Positions 25,440 to 38,619 of a stretch of 64,000 nt of DNA are shown piece after piece. The notes under the pieces were generated by a model, which did no database searches, had not been told where the DNA came from, and saw only the letters and a program-made list of their open reading frames with translations. The position numbers and the translations under genes were made by a program. The number at the start of each line of letters is the position of its first letter. The stretch's first letter is position 1. The stretch is from Lineus longissimus (taxonomy: Eukaryota; Nemertea; Pilidiophora; Heteronemertea; Lineidae), in assembly GCF_910592395.1 (NCBI RefSeq), contig NC_088317.1, forward strand, positions 3,162,001 through 3,226,000. Direction: 5' to 3'.

Positions 25440-26097
25440 TTGAGATTAACGGCAACACTGTGTCTCACATCAACGGGACATGAGTATGCGCATGCAGGTC
25501 AAGATGACATGCAAGGCTGCTTTCGCAAGCCTTTATAAGATCGGACGCATGAGGAAGTTCTTGGACAAACGCAGCGCTGAAAGACTGGTCAATGCCTTTG
25601 TTACATCACGGCTTGATTCTAACAATGGAATTCTATACGGTCTGCCGGATAAGACTATTGCTCCATTGCAACGGGTTCAGAATATGGCAGCGAGGTTGAT
25701 AGCGGGAAGAAATTTGACCATGTAAAGCCCTTGCTGAAGGACCTACACTGGCTTCCAATCAAGGCTAGGATTGAGTTTAAGATATCCACAAATCACTGAA
25801 TGGTTCGGGACCTGAGTACCTCAGTGACCTCCTTCTGGAAACAGAAGGTCGCACTCGGTCAGTTACCTCCAAGGCCCTTCAGGTCAAACGTACCAGATCG
25901 AGGTACGGTGACCGCAGCTTTTCAAGGTGAGGCCCGTACCTCTGGAATAAACTTTCGAACTAAGATCCCAGCCGAAAAAACATTTAAAAGACAATTAAAA
26001 ACTCTACTCTTCGAACGAGCCTATGGGGAGGTGGCGCCTTGAGCGTGGTGCGACCACGGAAAGGCGCCTTGATACAAATGTAACTTGATTGATTGAC
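25440..26097 (+). pseudogene. 3' end of a CR1/L2-like LINE, frameshifted
   Basis: Translation gives the conserved C-terminal region of LINE reverse transcriptases in order: AERLVNAFVTSRLDSNNGI, LYGLPDK, LQRVQNMAARLIAGR, a frameshift, HVKPLLKDLHWLPIKARIEF, another frameshift, NGSGPEYLSDLL, RSRYGDRSFS, LWNKL and FKRQLKTLLFERAY. The 3' non-coding end has an inverted GGCGCCTT pair and a TTGATTGATTGA tail at about 26086-26096, typical of 3'-anchored CR1/L2-type insertions. At least two frame breaks and stops make it inactive. The 5' part is missing, as expected from 5'-truncated insertion. Confidence 0.85.
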
Positions 26098-26389
26098 ATC
26101 AATTCATCAGAATGTCGCAATGGCACGCAGACCTCTTCAAGCTGGTTATCGACCCGCATGATAGAAGTGCTTCACTAACCTGGTAGATGGCGCAGCAGTT
26201 TCCCGCCAAAAATGAGATGCATTTTTATCAAATACGCCTGTTGTTTCTGTTACTTTGGATCCTTTGTAGACCTGGTATAAGAAATGTTTAGGTGAAGAGA
26301 CAATAACAAAACAGTCAATTAGTAGTATCGAAAGTTATCAGTTTTGAGTTGGATTCTTGTACACCTTCGGTCGTGACATTTGTCAGTTC

Positions 26390-26462
26390 GGGGGACTAGC
26401 TCAAATGGTAGAGCGCTCGCTTAGCATGTGAGAGGCACCGGGATCGATACCCGGGTTCTCCA
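26390..26462 (+). tRNA. tRNA-Ala (anticodon AGC)
   Basis: A 73-nt cloverleaf: acceptor 5' strand GGGGGAC (26390-26396) pairs with GTTCTCC (26455-26461) including two G-U pairs, discriminator A at 26462. The D arm contains GCTCAAATGGTAGAGC (A box), the anticodon loop TTAGCAT places AGC at 26423-26425, and the T arm CCGGG-ATCGATA-CCCGG forms five pairs. The T loop reads ATCGATA rather than TTCGATA, so the first B-box bases are off consensus (GATCGATACC against GTTCGANNCC). No intron and no encoded CCA. A T-rich tract follows at about 26471-26479, suitable as a pol III terminator. Probably functional, but the T-loop change leaves room for a SINE-like or aged copy. Confidence 0.88.
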
Positions 26463-26469
26463 AAGAACA

Positions 26470-26479
26470 ATTTTTTTTA
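26470..26479 (+). terminator. Pol III T-run downstream of tRNA-Ala
   Basis: An uninterrupted run of about nine T residues starts nine bases after the tRNA 3' end, the standard RNA polymerase III termination signal. Confidence 0.65.
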
Positions 26480-26741
26480 ATTCCGATATATTTTCACTTT
26501 TTTGTTTGCTCCCAACATCAGTAATTGAAATACACGTAACTGTTACAGGTTGTAGAAATGGTCACGGCAATTCATAGGTGCAAGTGCAAAAGACACGGGG
26601 ATTTGATAGGTGGAAGTACGACTATACTAATTGACCGCAAATATTTCCAGATTTGCACTACTCCCAAGCTATTGGGCCACGAGGGCAAACAATTATGATA
26701 TTGAGCTTCTCTGGCCTGCTATGACAGTGGAGACATCTCAA

Positions 26742-26760
26742 CCCCCCCCCCCCCCCCCCC
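26742..26760. repeat. 19-nt poly-C homopolymer
   Basis: Nineteen consecutive C residues on the plus strand (poly-G on the minus). Such tracts can form G-quadruplex or i-motif structures and are error-prone in sequencing; the exact length should not be trusted. Confidence 0.9.
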
Positions 26761-26927
26761 ACACGACCCATTAGGACCCCTAACGGATAAAGCTGAATGT
26801 CGAACTGACAAAACCTATTCTATTGCACTGGATGGCCACCCATCCATGTCAAACCAGACGACGAGCTGTCCTCTCCTGACCATCCGAAGAAATGAAGGAA
26901 ACAACTTTCATAACAATAATAATGGCA

Positions 26928-26933
26928 TTTATT
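26928..26933 (-). promoter_or_regulatory. Candidate polyadenylation signal of RFC4
   Basis: TTTATT on the plus strand is AATAAA on the minus strand, about 265 bases downstream of the RFC4 stop codon, the right strand and distance for its 3' end. It has no other support. Confidence 0.45.
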
Positions 26934-27196
26934 GAAAATGGTTGTGACATGATACATGTAGGTGAAACAGTTCAAATGGATTCATCACAAAGCCAGGTAG
27001 AGCATTCCTGTTCAGCCTGTGGACCTAGAACAATGTTATAATCATTCCCGATCCTGCCTTATTAAATATGATATAATGTACAATATGAGGAATCGAATTC
27101 GAAGTCAAAAGAAGTCGTTTTTGGTGCCAATGACATCATTTTGCACTGAAGTTTTGATCGATTCCAAGGATCCAAAGCTGCGATGCAAAACAAGGA

Positions 27197-29769
27197 CTAT
27201 TTTTCTCCTTGGCATATCTGTTGCATCATAACCGTACACAGATCCATAATCTGAAGATACTCATCAGCACCATCCATCAAGCACTTGTCTACAACCTGCA
27301 AAGATAAGAAAGGTGATGAAAAAATGCTTCCCAATAATTTTAAGGACAACGCAAATATTCGATAATATCACAAGAAGAGACAATAATCACATGGGTGGAC
27401 ATCAAGGAAAATACTTGAGGTTTCATCATTGGGTAACAAAGCCAATAGATCTGTAGGCCTAAGCAAAGAGAGAGGGCATTAAATTATTATTGCAAATTGT
27501 CCAGGGTACATGTACTTACCGCCATCTTTTCACACACGATGGATTTCTGTTTATCGCCGAGTTCCTCTTTTTGGGCCATTATCATATGTAACTGCTGGAG
27601 AATCTGATAGGCCGAGTGGCCCTCAGCAATCAGGTCCTGAAATCAAGGAGGAATGATTAAAATTTGACACAAGTCGTTCGTGAACAGACATTTCAACCAT
27701 GCAATAAATAAAGACAGTAAGCAGGTTTACAGTAATCTTCAAACTATTGCCAAAGTAAGTTCACATAAATCTCAAGTTGACTGCAACAAAATAAGCTTAC
27801 ATACCTTAACAGCAACTTCCAATTTTTCATATGAATTTGAATGGCAGACAGTAAGAATATGATCAATCACATCTTTTGGTATAATCTGCAACATACAAGC
27901 ACACAAATGAGAGAATTTAGAATGACAAAGCTGGAATTTGATACCAGTAACAAACAAAATAGTTGAAATATGTGAATATCTGGAAATTACATTTAAAAAC
28001 AAAACATTTATTTTTTGCAGCAACACCACTCACATTGTCAGTGAATGGTCACATAACATCAAAGTCTTCTCAAATTTTATCTGTTTATTCTACATTCACC
28101 ACAGAACCTTTGACAAATTACGACGCACCCCGGCTATTTCCCAGATATCTTGTGCATCAATTCCATCTTCTCCCTTCAATCTGTGAGCGCTCTGTAGATA
28201 TGTGATCGCCTTCCTCATGTCACCTTCTGACGTTTCCATCAAAGCCTCCATGGACTAAAAAAGATAATGAGACAATCATCAAGACCGAGGGAAGGTTACT
28301 GCAAAGGGATCTAAAAACTAATGTTATCAATGATCTGCCTAGTCTAGCTACAACAATCACTTACCCCTTCATTGTATTTCACATTCTCTTGCTCACATAT
28401 ATGTTTCAGTCGACTCTCCAGCACCACGCCATCTAGTGCCTTGAATCGGAACTTTGCACATCTGGATGTGATTGGTTCGATAATACGACTGACATAATTA
28501 CAGATGAGGCAGAATCGTGTTGTCTTTGATTGTTTTTCCATGGTTCTTCGGAGGGCAGCTTGAGCAGCACCGGTCATCGAGTCGGCTTCATCTAAGATGA
28601 CGATTTTGAAGGCTGGGCATGGCTTCCCGCTGAAATGGCAATTAAGAGTTTATTTGACTTGGGATAGCAAGATCAAGTGAAACCCGTTGGCTCTATCAGG
28701 AGCAAAGGTCATCCATGGCCTTTCTCCACCTCATACGGTCTTGCGTGACTGCTTCAATTTGCCTCTATGACAGCTACAAGGACTTTACGTCATTTTCAAA
28801 CAATCTATCATTGAAATAAAAATCGTTCAGCTTACTCTGGCCTTTTTGCATTTGCCGTCAACTGTGCAAAGTTCTTCACTTTTTCTCTGACGACACTGAT
28901 ACCACGCTCGTCAGATGCATTCAACTCCAGGACACGATTCTTGTAAAGATCATTGCTGAAAGAATCGAGGAGAAAGGATATAAAGAACTACAACAGAAAT
29001 ACCATTCATCTGATTTCAAATGACCGCTTCATGGAAACATTTGCCTTGTCCTAGAACTTACCCATATAACTGTCTTGCTGCAGCTAAAATTGTAGACGTT
29101 TTTCCTGTTCCAGGTGGCCCATAGAATAATAAGTTTGGAAGCTGTAACAGAATAAATGAAAAGAATGAGACTTTTACATAGTGGAGCCTTTGTTAGCAGG
29201 ACACCCTCTGTATTAGGGACAGGGATTGTAGTCCCAAATGGGTAGGGTTTCTCTCTACAATCTGACCTCAAGGGTGTCCTTATTAGAGAGGTTCCACTTT
29301 GATTTTCATTTGTCCTAAATCGATCTAATCAGCACAAAGACACAACCAGTTTTGTGATAGAACCAGTTTTGTGATAAAACTGAAGCAAATGAAAGAGGAA
29401 CTCCTTACGTCTGATCCTTCTAACGATTTCCTGAGAACTCCTATCACTTCGTCCTGGTGGGCAACTTCGTCAATGTTTTTCGGTCGGCTGAAATGTTTAA
29501 ATGACAAAATGAAGTGGAAGTATGCAGTTAAGTATGGTTGGTTTACCACTGAACGTGTCTTAAGCCCTGCTCACTTTGTTTCTAAACCCTAGTACCCAGT
29601 AGAGGACAGACCCCGTTCAGGATTGACTCACAATTTAGCAAATTGGTTCCACACCGCCATGGCTTACTTACTATTTTTCTATCCAAGGAACATTTCTCTT
29701 TGGCTTCTCTGACGACCCAGCTTTGTCCTTTGATTGAACTGGTCTTTTACCCTTGAAAAATGCATCCAT
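27197..29769 (-). CDS. RFC4: Replication factor C subunit 4 (clamp loader AAA+ ATPase)
   Basis: A subunit of the nuclear RFC complex that uses ATP to load the PCNA sliding clamp at primer-template junctions in replication and repair. Nine exons on the minus strand: 29672-29769, 29409-29487, 29062-29141, 28836-28955, 28365-28629, 28129-28254, 27805-27885, 27520-27636 and 27197-27295, giving 354 residues (human RFC4 has 363). The N-terminus MDAFFKGK matches the RFC4 type. VPWIEKYRPK precedes Walker A GPPGTGKT (67-74); Walker B is VILDEAD (136-142); the SRC arginine-finger motif is at 181-183 in [10 protein letters not shown]; the [14 protein letters not shown] lid motif and the C-terminal collar follow. 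Splice sites are all GT-AG; the exon 6 donor GTGCGT is weak. A strong polypyrimidine-CAG acceptor lies nine bases upstream of the ATG, implying a non-coding 5' exon. Introns carry a MITE and a LINE scrap. Confidence 0.97.
28696..28781 (-). repeat. LINE C-terminal scrap in RFC4 intron 4
   Basis: On the minus strand a short frame reads [19 protein letters not shown] and stops. The pattern of an acidic residue, DR.RWR and a leucine-cysteine ending before the stop resembles the C-terminus of RTE-like LINE polyproteins. It is only about 28 codons long and lies wholly inside an intron, so it is a remnant at best. Confidence 0.35.
29180..29298. mobile_element. 119-bp MITE in RFC4 intron 2
   Basis: About 30 bp at the left end (AGTGGAGCCTTTGTTAGCAG then GACACCC) is matched in reverse complement by the right end (GGGTGTCC ... 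GGTTCCACT), with a few mismatches. It lies between exons 2 and 3 of RFC4 and does not disturb splice sites. No coding capacity; the flanking duplication is not clear. Confidence 0.7.
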
Positions 29770-32386
29770 CTTTAAACACTGAAAAAAGAAATAACAGTAG
29801 AGCAGATGATTACCGACATGACAAGAAGTAGAGGCCCTGCCCATCAAATCCTTTGAGGCACAGTGACAGTCTGTCAAGCCTAGGCCTCGGCTCGGGGGAG
29901 CCAATTGCTGCTGCACTTGATGCCTGCAAGGCCCTACGCCTACACTACGGTACAGGCTGGCTGTATACGTATGCAACTGAAGTCCGACTAGGCCTACAGC
30001 GTCATCATGGAAACGGCATCATGACACATTAACGGATGGATAATTCATTGGATGGAATGATAAAGCCTAGGCCTACTTATATAATATATATCATATGCTA
30101 GGCCTGAATATTCTTGGGATTCAATCGAACAGGGCTTTGTTCACACTCACAGTAAGATTGCACTGCGAAATGGGCTATATGCATGCATGATGTACATGAC
30201 GACGATGTAGGTCCGACTATGTTATGTACATGATGATGTACTCGTTTACTCAATACTACAACCCTATCGAGTATCGTCATGTGAAAATGTCAAAAAAGCG
30301 AATAGAAAAAGGTCGTCAGCACACTCAAACTGACTCGTCACGCTATAACCTCGGGTTTATCTGATGCAGAATAGGGACCCAGAATAGAATAGGGATACAG
30401 TGTTACTCTATTTTTGCTGAATTTGTAAATATTGACCTTTGAAACGACGATTTTATTGAAACAAATGTTTTTTTAGTTTGGCGGGGTTTCCCCAAAATCG
30501 AGAAATTCCCATGAAAAATGACGCGACCAATCACCCTCGCTCCTATGGGTAGTTATAAAATCATGATTGGCCACTCGTCCGGACCAACAAAAGCTGTTGA
30601 AAATGATTATTTCAATGTTTGGGGAGCATTGTAAGATTTATAACGGCCTGCATATGCCATTTGTATGATTCGAACAACATAACATTTACCTATTTCATGA
30701 AGAATACCGTATTATGCTCACGATTATCGAGCACATGTTTGTTTTCTTAAAGGGACTTCAAGGGGGATTTCTCGAGCAGACGAAGTATTGTTTCTGCCAC
30801 GAAGAGTTCCGTAGAAGCCGTGTTTGCCCGAAGACCATTTGTGACGGGCGATTGGTCTTCTGCTACTGCGACCTCGATCGGGCCTGACCTGTTTCGCATC
30901 AAATGTTTTGACTACCTTTGAGTTGAACTGCAATGTATTTACTGCTCCTTTTCCAGACAACGCGCGTCAAGGTCAAGACGGAGGCGGAGGCTACGGACGA
31001 GGCAATACCGCTGGAAGTTCAGTATGCGACCTAAGTTGACATGCCCTAGGCCCCACTTGATTCAGAAAATGTATCACATGAAAGATATCTATAGAAATTA
31101 TGTCGTTCCCATGACAATAGCGGCTTGTTTTTATGAAAATGGTGACGGTCCCCGGGGTGATCTCCGGACCAGTCAGTTAAAGCCTATAAACTACAGCATC
31201 ACAAATACTTCTATCGGATTTACCCTTGGCGGTCGATACCTACTTAGTCCCTGGCTAATCAAGTTGTTTGTTGAGACAACAAGCTCCTCTGTCGGAAATA
31301 GCTATCCTCAGCATGGGCGCCCTCACAACTTCACATGTAGACATGACCGCATTCAGGCGTTAGACTGAAATTGACAGGGGAAAAAGACGGTCGACTATCA
31401 GTGTTCGCAACTAAAAATCAGATATAACTTTTAGCGATCAACCAGCTTACAGAAAACACACCCGGATATAAATGTCTGTTTGTTTGGGTTGTCTATTCCA
31501 GTTAATTCATAATTCGGGCTGGTAGATTGCGGACCGGTGATCTACTCCACAGATCGTAAAGTAGTGGCCTGCCGGGTTGGCAGTGACAGAAAGACACGTC
31601 ATCAATGAATACAGTTCCAGGGCTGCGCAGGAGATTACAAGTTCAACCCCTATAATCAATACTCCCAACCAAATTTATTTGCTTGCATTATTAAAAGATT
31701 ATTTCTTTTCGATATTATTTGAACTTGTTTCTATTATTGGGTGATTTTAAAAAGAAAACAAAGGTATTTCTCTTTTGTTGTGTGAAGCTTAAAATGAGCG
31801 GCAGAAGAGCACATTTTGCGGCAATACAAGTGAGAAGAACCAATCTTTTGAAATCACACGAGCATCGAGCCCCTCTCGGAATCAAAATTTCCCTTTATTA
31901 TACATGTAGTAACTTTAGTTCCGCCCGCATCCGTGTTGTCGTTCTAGATTGACAGCGTAACCAATGGCAACAATTGAAGATGTAGGAGGGGCTTGACAGA
32001 CCAACCATCAACACATCATTCTTTATTATTCTTTGAAGTTGACATTTTACGAGAAAACGATAGGGAAGGTGTTAAGCGTCAACCTCGCCCCGCGCGCACG
32101 GAAAAGGTCAGAAAGTATCGATTATTGGTCGAAAAATCTCGGAATCATGTCGTGCTTTGTTCAAATGGGTTGATCTATTGGTAAATTAATTCCTTTCATT
32201 AAAGGTGGGCAGTTAGAACAAATATTTAGTTTTTTGTATCTAGTTTAACATAGGGTGATGGATTTTCGGGGCGAGGCACGCAAAGGTTACCATCGCTTTC
32301 TTGATCGGTAGCCTGCATCGGTAAATAGCAACGCCAACTATCCCAAGACTCTGGCTTCAGGCCATGCTCCAGCCAGGGCTCGTGCG

Positions 32387-32456
32387 TTTAAAGGGACAAC
32401 TGGGCATAAATGGTGGTTTTTCATACAAAAATGGCTCCCAGCAGGACCGTGACCTC
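32387..32456 (+). repeat. Dispersed repeat copy 3 (CCAGCAGGACCGTGAC family)
   Basis: Starts TTTAAAGGGACAACT, passes GGTGGTTTTTCATACAAAAA and GGCTCCCAGCAGGACCGTGA and ends GACCTC. It is the fullest copy of the family in this window and matches the reversed copy at 10517-10593 along its whole length. Confidence 0.65.
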
Positions 32457-35400
32457 AACGCCATGAGATGAGAATCAAGATCCCTTGCCTTAGGCCAGCT
32501 CTCAGTTAACACTTTTACTCCCTTCCACTACAATTCATAACTGAGGCAAAAATAGCAATATCTAAACTTGAGTTGTTTGTTTACATTGTTTACCTTTCGA
32601 AGTGTTACATCGATGTGTTAATAATTCACGTTATGTTCTATTTGAATATCGGAATCAGGCGTTGAAAGTGGGTGTAATCCAGGGACAAATTGTGGCTTTT
32701 CACCAAATCATTGTAACTCTTGTTGGTAAATAATTGAAAAAATGCCCCATTTTGCCTTTGTGTTCAATTCCTTTTTCAATTCCTTCTAGCCAGGGTTAGC
32801 GGGAACCCAAGCAACATATAATATTATTCCGTGGTATTATGTTTGTTCAAATTTACTCTTTATTTTTCAACAATAAGTATAACACAGTTTTTTTATCCGT
32901 TGATTAAAGGATTCCAATGGATGAAAGCACTGCACCCGATTTAACCCTTGGCGATTATCCATTGCGTGCGCCGCCCAATGCATGTCGACCGCAGCGCATC
33001 CTGGTGGAATCAATGGAGGCACGCTTTGGAATGTTGCGCTCGGTAAAGAATTTTTAGAGGAAAGGGGTTAATAAAATCCAAACCCACCATGCACTCGCAA
33101 ACTTTAAACTACCCATTTTCACATGACACATGGTAGACCCTTTTCAAAAAAATTACCGTTAGATAAATCGGAAATAAATGGACCTGCTCTTGGACTAAAT
33201 AATAGTTTTGTCTAGAACTGTACATGTATGTATAGGGCCTTTTTTCACGACGATGCAAGCCAAACCTTCTCATAACCACAGTCTTGCCTCCAGGTAAAGT
33301 ATTCAGCACCTGATCGCCAAGTTCAATATCACAGTAATTGGAGTTGGTCCGATTTCGCTGCTTCACGCATCTGATCAAATACAAGTTATAATGTCTTTAT
33401 AAAGGTGTGACAAGACTCGTTCCTGTGGAATTGGATAGCAAGAAGGAGAGAGGTCACGGAAAGTTGCCAGCAACTTCATTGGAACTAAAAAACAGAGCGA
33501 CCTTCTGATTGGCTGTTGCAGAAGTGTGCGACGCCGGAGTCTCTGAGCTGCGGCTTGCCAGGAAAACCTCCGAGGCGTGAGTGACAATTTTTGGGGTGAC
33601 GTTGACTTGCATGAAAAAAACCACAAGTAGAATATTCTTTAGATAATTTTTAGTCTCGTGTAGCCAAACTCAAGAAGGCGCATAACCTTTCGGCGGCTGA
33701 ATAATCAATCTAACACTGAAGCACGAAACACCTTGAAATATTTAACATGCTTCCATTTTCTTCAAGGCACGACCCCCTAGGGGCTAAAAATTCGAATTCA
33801 AATAGGGCAAACTGCATGGGATGGATTTCGGGTATGGCTGCGGGGACTAAAAATTCGAGTTGTTGATTGTAGCGACTGGAATGGCATGTTAGTGCAGGAT
33901 GCTCCATATTACCTCACACCAACAACTAAATAGTAGGTCTCCATCTTAGCCCCATCGTCGCGAAATATGTCAATAAAGAAAGTCAGCCGTTCTGTTTTCT
34001 GATTGCCAAGATGGCGATTCGCAAAACAAACCAGATTGTTTGAACGAAAACGAGGCTAGGTACCGTCTGCTTTACTCAGCAGTCAAAGTCTCGCGTCAAA
34101 CGAGATTGGTGTATCATAAATCGCAGCTGTATCAAGCGATGCAAATAAATACTGCATTGAGATTTTTACGAATACGAAGAAGGAAGTGGAGGTAAGAAAA
34201 AAAAAGGTCGTTTTGCCAATGCAGCTTTGGAGATAGGCAATTGCTTTTCGGAGTAAGGTAAAGAGAGGGGGATATTCGCTGAAGACAAGTCGACAGGGAT
34301 CTCGACACTGACCCCTATTTCTGACCAACCGAAGGTCGAATAGTAAAAAAAATATTCGCGCTGATTTCAACTGTATTTCGACAAAACATTAGTGGTGACC
34401 CTGAGTGGGTATAGGGTTTGCATTGACCTCCGCATAAACATCATCAGACGTTGCCATGTCTGCTTCGAATATCACATTTTTTGATTATTAACTTTTGGTT
34501 GCTAGGTACACGTAGGTGTCAATAGCTAATTTCGTTCCACTTCTAATCGACTAATAAACGGCCCTACTAGTTCAATTATAGATTTCCATTTCTACGGGCA
34601 TTTTAGGACTAGTTATGGTGCAACAGATGAATAAATGTACGCGGCTGAAGACCTAAATTGCAGACAAATGACAAACAAATGGTTTTCTAATGGACTCGAG
34701 AGATGCACTTATCTATTCTATAACCTAATGTATTTCACCATTGATCTGATAAGTACATGTTCAAAAAGTTACGAAAAAAACTTCGTCATTGTACTTTTTT
34801 GAAATTCAAAAAACTTTTGAAATTGATGAAATGATTAAAAGATCAACGGGTTTTTTCTCAGTTTAGTAATGGCTTGTGACATGCTGGTTGTCTAGTCACT
34901 AACCTGTATTTTATAGGAGATTGTCTATTAACCATGAAATGGATAAAATTAGATTTCAGTCTAATTCATCTACATGTATATCTGATTTAATTGGAAGTGA
35001 TGTGTAAGGGGTAAATATATATTTCAAGTCAGGTTCGGCGGCCTACGACTTGGAAAATTGCGGAGGGTCGGATTAGTGCGATTTACAACACCCGCGCAAA
35101 TTTGGAGGTTTCTGTAATCTAAGCGTTCCAAAATATCAAGTCTAGCCTTCCTATCCTTAATTCCATCACATTTGGAAGATTTCTACTTAATTCCATCATG
35201 CATCATCATCATTTAATTCAGTTCTCGCAACCGCAAAAAAAACACACATACAATTTTTGTATGTATACATTTATTTTATTTGCTTCATGCTCATTTGCTT
35301 AATAAAGTTATTGAAACTGCGACATTTCACTTTTAACTCAACATTTCACTTATCAGAATCCAATAGTATTTGAACATTAATCCCACATTAAACAATAAAC

Positions 35401-38400
35401 GCTCTCAACTCCGACATGTCACAGATTACTCGGAGTACCAATATTTGAACTTCAATTTCAAACGAATCAAATTCAACAGTATTGTGTGTGTAACGGAAAT
35501 CCTACAACGTGGTTTTGGCGCACAAGTAGAAAAGCTTTTGTCTGCGCAAGACCCCTCGAAACAACGCACACAACATCCGCCGAATCGAAACACTTCTCAA
35601 ACCTCATCTGTTTAAACATGATCCCCGTTAAGCACGCGTCAAAAAGACGAGCGCTGATTGGCTGATGTGAATCAATTAGATCAGTTATGCAGATCTGATC
35701 TAGATGACAATGATATTTGTGTCATCTTTCATCTGTGGATACTAAAGTGACGCGCCGGGGTGGCACTCGGAGTGTAACCATTTCAAGGAATGAACTCAAA
35801 CTGAAATTAAATCTCGTGAAAATGTTACAGTTGCGAATAAATTTCATGACTTTAGATAATAAAGTTTTGGAGATGATGCGTCGACCTTTGACCTTCAGTG
35901 ACGTCAGAAGTCAGTAACTCCTGGAGATCGAGAGTGGCTTCTTGTGATTTTAAGAGACGGGGAAAAGGAGGGATTCGCCTCAGTGTCCTTGTCAAGCCGC
36001 GGGAAAGGCCCACGCCCCGAGATCATCTCACGCGGCCGCATCTTCCGGGGAAAGACAATAAGATATACCTCAATGATTGGTGGTGATTTTACATATATTT
36101 CTGCAAACTCAAAGAAAAAATAAAAATGGGTAAGTCCTCATTCCGCTTATTTTATATCATCCTTGTTTGAAGTTGTGTGTGCAAACCCGTTATCAGACGC
36201 GACGAGCGTTCAAGTCGCGAAAGGCAGTACATCATGTTTGCCAAAATGTTCTTGGCACAATTTGGTGTAAACAGAAAATAATGAAAAATATATTTGTACT
36301 TTCATTAAACCATAAGGTACAATGTACTCAAAAGAGTCGAAAAGACAAAAAACCAAGGAAACATCCAAACTCGCCAAGGCAGTAATTTGACTTTCAACGC
36401 ATGTTTTGAAGAAGTCAAAAAAGGCCATGAAAATTCTGTAAATAAAGAATAACCACCGCCATTTTAGTTAATGATGCCCTGCTAAGCTTATGACCTTCTA
36501 GAAAGCCTCGTTCTGTTCTATCGCGGGAGGAATATCAATTGTGTTGAGGATTCAGTAACTTATTTTCTGTAAATATTCTCGACAACTAACGAATACATTA
36601 TTATACTATTGCTACAGTAACAGAACTGAGAAGACAAGTAAACTGCAACCGCCGACTTTTACTGATTTAGAAACTGACTAATGTCAGGAGCTCACATGAT
36701 TCTCAATCAAACCAAGAAAAAATAGGATATTCAACTTCAACTTCAAATTTTTAATTTGGTGCGGAAAGAGGCTTTAAACCTGAACAGGAAAAGACATGTA
36801 GCTTTGTGCCTAATGAATATTGAGTAGCCTGTTCAGATACCAAGTAAATATATTGGGAAACGATGAGGCAGCCATTGCATGTTTTGTACAGTCATGCACT
36901 TTTCCACTTTTCACACGTTTGTGTCATCTGTATCATTACGCAGCTTTCTGTATAACGTTCAGTATCTTTTAGATGCCTGTGTCATACTCCACAACATAAA
37001 AAAAATTAAAAGGCATAAATGTATAAATAATTAAAATGACGTTTTTTGGTGTTTCCTTTTCTGAGTGTTTCCCTCATTGTTTGGGAACACTGTAAGATTC
37101 AATCTAGATCAACACGTTTTTCTGTGTTTTCCCCCATTTTCCCCAAACGCTGAATATGGCATGGGGAACAGCCACAAATTTTACACTGGCATGAGCGCAT
37201 GTAAGGCTGATCGGCAGTCCAGTCAACTCAAATAATGTGTGCACTTCATAGTATAGACCGGCGCTGGCCCGCCCGCCCCACTACAAGTGGTAAGCGTAGC
37301 GGATCGAAGCTCTTCCAAATCATCATACATGAAGACATGATTTGCATGCATAGTTGATGAATGAATGTTTCATCTTCGATGCAGATATTGGATCGAAATA
37401 TGCATCGGTGACTGAGATATAAGAGTACGGGTCAGTTAGATATTCAAGACACAATATACACCATTAATGGTTGCTGATGATAAACATATGTTTTCCTTCG
37501 CTCCTTTTCATCATTTCGAAATTGCCATTGTCCTCGCTTCTTAGCCAAAGCGAGACCGTTGACAACCGTATAAGACTCAGCGCCGGGTGGGCAAATAATG
37601 ACTGAAACACGAAAAGGAAGTACAAGCACTCCTAGCAAGATTCATAAGCTGATTATACAAAGAGTGAGACACCTCCTGCGTCAAGTTCCTTTTGAAATCG
37701 ATGAAGCTACAACCTGACTTGACTTAGTGGTGACATGTCTAATGCGAAATATGGTGGATACAAAAAAAGATGCCACAAAATGACAAGACTAGGCTACAGA
37801 TCAAATCTTTTTAAAATATGCTCTCCTGGCAGTTGGTTTTGTAAAATCCACGTTTTATCTTGGATATGACATGCTACTGTTAAACTTCAAATTACTCTTT
37901 CTGTCGTCCAATCAGATGGCGTGGCTGAATTTCGTTTCTCCGGATCTGTTATTGCCAATGGACTAATCACACAATAATTCACCAGCGCTGGCTGAGAAAC
38001 GAATCTGACCACAATATGAAAATATAATATCATCGCATACTGTAAAGAACGAAATCGCTCCATTTTTTTGTATCATTCCTTTCTGCTGTGGTATTATGTA
38101 AAACGTGGAATTTTATTCATTTCGACTCCAACCATTGACGCACCAGATATTAAGCAAGGGGTATTAAATTAATCACATTTAGAACTGACAGTCTCAATTG
38201 GAGATTGCTAGGTTTAGAGAGACAAAAACATCCTCTCACTTATTAGAATCGCTCGCTTTTTGATCCCAGCCGCCGGCGGTCTTGTCATGTTCATCTCAGG
38301 AAGCTGGGTCTCGTAGTCCGCGGCTTACAAACAGGTGCTTTCCAACCGACAAAGGCGTCGTTGTTGAAGACCAATTATATTAAAACTCCAATAAAATGCT

Positions 38401-38619
38401 CAGGTTTATTAACTGTGGAATTAACGTCCGCCATTCTCTGTCCCATTTTGTGTTAAATGTGACGGACCCATCAAAGGGAATGAGTTACCTCATCTGCGCG
38501 TTCGATTAATTCTTAATCGCGTATCACAACAATAAGCCCCTTGCTCATCACCTTTATGGGGAGGCCTTTTGCTAGGATACCGGACGAGAAACTCAGCTAT
38601 GACCAGGCTTTATGCCTTC

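Noticed and set aside
30287-30364. Small ATG frame MSKKRIEKGRQHTQTDSSRY on the plus strand
   Set aside because: Only about 25 codons, with no donor or homologue; not distinguishable from chance.
30724-30960. 78-codon basic minus-strand frame upstream of RFC4, and a possible plus-strand exon after a TTTTCCAG acceptor at 30951-30957
   Set aside because: The minus frame starts at TTG and matches nothing known; the plus-strand exon idea has two equally plausible short frames and no partner exon.
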